Below are positions 4,846-6,740 of a stretch of 6,740 nt of DNA, in pieces; the stretch's first letter is position 1, and every line of letters begins with the position of its first letter. The translations under genes and the position numbers were made by a program. Origin of the DNA: an uncultured Treponema sp. Lineage in GTDB: Bacteria > Spirochaetota > Spirochaetia > Treponematales > Treponemataceae. Where the stretch lies: the NCBI GenBank assembly GCA_945833725.1, contig CAMAFU010000103.1, forward strand, positions 1 to 6,740, written 5' to 3'. The notes beneath the pieces were generated by a model that saw nothing but the letters and a program-made list of their open reading frames with translations, had not been told where the DNA came from and ran no database searches.

Positions 4846-5736
4846 ATGGAATCTGTAAAATTGGTAAAAAGCGGAATTGATGCCGTACAGTCCTTAATTC
4901 AATATCTGGCAAAAGATGCTATAGGCGGTTCTTTTTTGAATGAATATCTTGCAAGTCAGGAGACTCAGTCAAAAACTGCCGAAGAACAGCAGGCTGCACT
5001 GGAAACTGTTATTTCATCATCTTCCGAAATGGAAAAAGATACAAGGAGCATTGCAGAAAAAGCTGGTGAAAATAACGGTAGACTGGACATAATCTACAGC
5101 GAAATTTCATCATTAAGAGATTCTGTAAACAGAATTGAAACAGAGCATAAAAAATATGTAGAGCAGTTTCATTCTCTTTCAAAGCAAACTCAAGATATTT
5201 CCAAACTTATTGACAACATTCAGAATATTTCCGAGCAGACAAATCTTCTTTCGTTTAATGCTTCAATCGAAGCTGCTCATGCAGGGGCTGCCGGTGCCGG
5301 TTTTAGAATTATTGCCAACGAAGTTAAAAAACTTTCTGCCGATACAAAAAAAGCCACGGAGCAGATTTTAAATAATGTTAATCATCTTCATGAATCTATA
5401 AATGAACTGGAAGGGGAAACTAAAAGAAATACCGATAACCTTACAGGTCTTACTGCTCAAACCGATAATACGCTGGAAAAATTTTCTTCCCTCCGCAAAA
5501 TAAACATGGAAAACAACGATAATGTGGAAAAAATCAGCGGACGCATTTCGGAGAATGTTCACAGCATAAACGGAATTATTGATACAATCAGGCAGTACGA
5601 GCAGATGAACAAAGACAATGTAACACTTTTTGCTGACTGTGCTTCAAGAAATCAGATGCTTTTTAACGATTTGTATTCTCTTGCGTACGAAATAAAGGCT
5701 ATTTTTGAAGATTTGGAAAAATCGCCGGAAAATTAA
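4846..5736 (+). CDS. Soluble methyl-accepting chemotaxis-type transducer (signalling hairpin only)
   Basis: The 296-aa product has no transmembrane helix, HAMP or recognisable sensor domain. Residues 1-40 are a short N-terminal segment. About 40-140 form one coiled-coil arm, the tip is around 128-153, and about 153-250 form the returning arm. A helical C-terminal stretch (251-290) follows. The tip reads I-S-EQTNLLSFNASIEAA (128-144), then HAGAAGAGF (145-153), and then EVKKLSADTKKATEQI, the canonical CheA/CheW-binding region with substitutions. The arms are roughly equal, as in an antiparallel hairpin, and look short (about 14 heptads each by rough count). No CheR/CheB-tethering pentapeptide of the NWETF kind is seen at the C-terminus. 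It is translated right after the FIST gene (5-nt gap; GGAG at 4832-4835), so the FIST protein is the obvious partner supplying the input. Confidence 0.93.
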   Translation: MESVKLVKSGIDAVQSLIQYLAKDAIGGSFLNEYLASQETQSKTAEEQQAALETVISSSSEMEKDTRSIAEKAGENNGRLDIIYSEISSLRDSVNRIETEHKKYVEQFHSLSKQTQDISKLIDNIQNISEQTNLLSFNASIEAAHAGAAGAGFRIIANEVKKLSADTKKATEQILNNVNHLHESINELEGETKRNTDNLTGLTAQTDNTLEKFSSLRKINMENNDNVEKISGRISENVHSINGIIDTIRQYEQMNKDNVTLFADCASRNQMLFNDLYSLAYEIKAIFEDLEKSPEN

Positions 5737-5757
5737 GGCTTTTTGCAGGTGGAAAAT

Positions 5758-6381
5758 TTACGGAAGGTAAATGCTTTCGTCCATGTTCTTAAAGCCTTCA
5801 ATATTTTTTTGCACCCGTTCTATTTCTCTGTTAAGGATTTTTTCGTAATCAAGGCTTCCAGTGTTTATTCTCTCCCTTTCGTCTTCCCAGTACTGTATGT
5901 CCTGAAGGTTCATGAAGCGGAATTTTTTTGTTCCTGCTTTTTCTGCCCACAACTTTGCTTCCTGCCAGTAATACAGTCCTGCCTGATAGCAGCTTAATGT
6001 TTTTTCCAGATTTTCTATGTACAAGTCTTTCCAGGGGGCATCATAGAAATTTACGCTTTTTTTGTCGTAAGTCCTGCCAAGCCTTAAGTGCTGTTCTATA
6101 AGTTTTAAGTTTACATGCATCATAAAAAGATAGCGGTATTTTTCCCATTCATCCTGACTGTTGATTTTACACGGAGCATAAAGTGGATTGCAGAAATCCG
6201 CCTTAACAGCCTGTTCAAGCCAATAAATGTTTTCCATTACATCATCGGGGTACTGCTGGTAGTGAACATGAAAAAGCTTGTAATAATCTTCCTTGTATTT
6301 AACCATATAGGCATGGATGGGAAGAATGTTTATTACAGAGAAAAAAAATATTGCCGTTAAAAATGCTTTTTGTTTTTTCAC
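5758..6381 (-). CDS. Exported 207-aa protein of unknown function
   Basis: The N-terminus is a clear signal peptide. After M-KKQK comes a hydrophobic core (AFLTAIFFFSVINIL) and a probable signal peptidase I site after residue 24 (P-I-H-A). There is no Cys to make it a lipoprotein. The mature part is rich in Tyr, Trp and charged residues and predominantly helical. It contains NIYWLEQAVKADFCNPLYA, YRYLFMMHVNLKLIEQHLRLG and, near the end, DIQYWEDERERI. The spacing of helices recalls TPR-like folds, but no repeat is clear. I believe similar proteins occur in other treponemes, without a known role; a periplasmic location is likely. The start is GTG at 6379-6381, the only start that keeps the signal peptide, and it has no good ribosome binding site. 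It lies downstream of tmk on the same strand, 86 nt away, and converges with the transducer gene (21-bp gap). Confidence 0.85.
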   Translation of the reverse strand: MKKQKAFLTAIFFFSVINILPIHAYMVKYKEDYYKLFHVHYQQYPDDVMENIYWLEQAVKADFCNPLYAPCKINSQDEWEKYRYLFMMHVNLKLIEQHLRLGRTYDKKSVNFYDAPWKDLYIENLEKTLSCYQAGLYYWQEAKLWAEKAGTKKFRFMNLQDIQYWEDERERINTGSLDYEKILNREIERVQKNIEGFKNMDESIYLP

Positions 6382-6423
6382 CTTTATATAATCGGCAGAA
6401 AAACTTTTATTTTAAGAAAAAGC

Positions 6424-6451
6424 AGAATATGCGGCGAAAATATTTTGTAAA
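6424..6451 (-). promoter_or_regulatory. Possible promoter for the exported-protein gene
   Basis: On the minus strand, TTTACA (6446-6451), a 16-nt spacer and TATTCT (6424-6429) give a weak sigma-70-like match, with a leader of about 36 nt. The gene may instead be cotranscribed with tmk. Confidence 0.3.
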
Positions 6452-6467
6452 GGCAGAAACCTTGAAA

Positions 6468-6740
6468 TTACAGAAGTTTTTTTAGTTCGTTCCAGATTTT
6501 TTCTGCAATTATATCTTTAGGTTGTGCTGCATCTATGCGGATAATTTTCATCTGGGGAACTGATTTTTCGTATTCGTTGATTACTTCCCTGTAGGCTTTT
6601 TCTGTTTCTTTGAGAAAGTCTGATTTTTCGTAAATTTCGATTGTTTCCCGACCGGAAATTCTTTTAAGGCTGTCCTCCGGTTCAATTTCAAAAAAGAAAA
6701 GAAGTTCAGGCAGGGGGAAAAAACTGTTTAGGGCTGCAGG
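6468..6740 (-). CDS. tmk: Thymidylate kinase, C-terminal 90 residues (N-terminus beyond window edge)
   Basis: Translating the minus strand from the window end to the TAA at 6468-6470 gives 90 residues typical of the C-terminal half of dTMP kinase. PLPELLFFFEI corresponds to the strand after the P-D-x-x-x-x-L motif. Then come PEDSLKRIS-GRE (the lid region with basic residues), I-x-x-YEKSDFLKETEKAYREV, and finally I-I-R-I-D-A-x-Q with an amphipathic last helix (KIWNELKKLL). The enzyme phosphorylates dTMP to dTDP with ATP in the cytoplasm, an essential step in dTTP synthesis. The P-loop and DRY-type motif lie outside the window. The frame has no start within the window, so the gene is cut by the edge and not degraded. 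The remaining 85-86 bp to the next gene shows no terminator. Confidence 0.88.
   Translation of the reverse strand, partial: PAALNSFFPLPELLFFFEIEPEDSLKRISGRETIEIYEKSDFLKETEKAYREVINEYEKSVPQMKIIRIDAAQPKDIIAEKIWNELKKLL

Noticed and set aside
5756..5772. ATTTAC/GTAAAT hairpin at the 3' end of the exported-protein gene as a terminator
   Set aside because: A 6-bp AT-rich stem overlapping the stop codon, followed by only a short T-run; too weak to call.
1..6740. CRISPR array, transposase or phage genes
   Set aside because: No regularly spaced repeats and no protein with transposase, recombinase or phage features was seen on either strand.

Overview
The window looks like chromosomal DNA of a spirochaete, most likely a Treponema. 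It is AT-rich, with many A and T runs. It carries a stand-alone FlhB C-terminal homologue next to yraN, and two proteins of a type I associate with treponemes: the zinc-binding protein at 1855-2358 and the secreted protein at 5758-6381. The genus call rests on protein character and gene order read by eye, not on a database search.

Layout. (1) 1-488 is the 3' end of a gene whose product resembles the C-terminal part of FliK/YlqG-type proteins. (2) 489-745 is a spacer holding a GC-richer element of about 147 bp (492-638) built of nested inverted repeats, followed by a possible promoter. (3) 746-2358 is a tightly packed five-gene plus-strand operon: a stand-alone FlhB C-terminal domain (FlhX type), a 104-aa protein resembling the module that precedes HD-GYP domains, YraN (non-AUG start), a 60-aa protein that reads like the sigma-28-binding end of FlgM, and a 167-aa zinc-binding protein. 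Neighbouring genes overlap or are separated by 1 nt. (4) 2435-3304 (minus) encodes a TatD-family metal-dependent hydrolase with a promoter placed so that its mRNA should be leaderless. (5) 3490-3577 is tRNA-Leu(UAA), with its own promoter and a strong intrinsic terminator. (6) 3701-5736 is a two-gene operon, a FIST-domain sensor followed by a soluble chemotaxis transducer that has only a signalling hairpin. (7) 5758-6381 (minus) encodes a probable exported protein of unknown function. (8) 6468-6740 (minus) is the 3' end of thymidylate kinase.

How the genes work together. Region 1-2358 mixes flagellar-export-related genes with DNA housekeeping (YraN), as in the ylqG-ylqH neighbourhood of Bacillus subtilis. 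A FlgM-like protein there would fit a flagellar-regulation theme. The FIST-MCP pair looks like a chemoreceptor split into two cytosolic proteins: one carries the ligand-sensing domain, the other the CheA/CheW-contacting hairpin. That pair is the most interesting system in the window. The leaderless tatD transcript, the FlgM-like small protein and the structured intergenic repeat come next.
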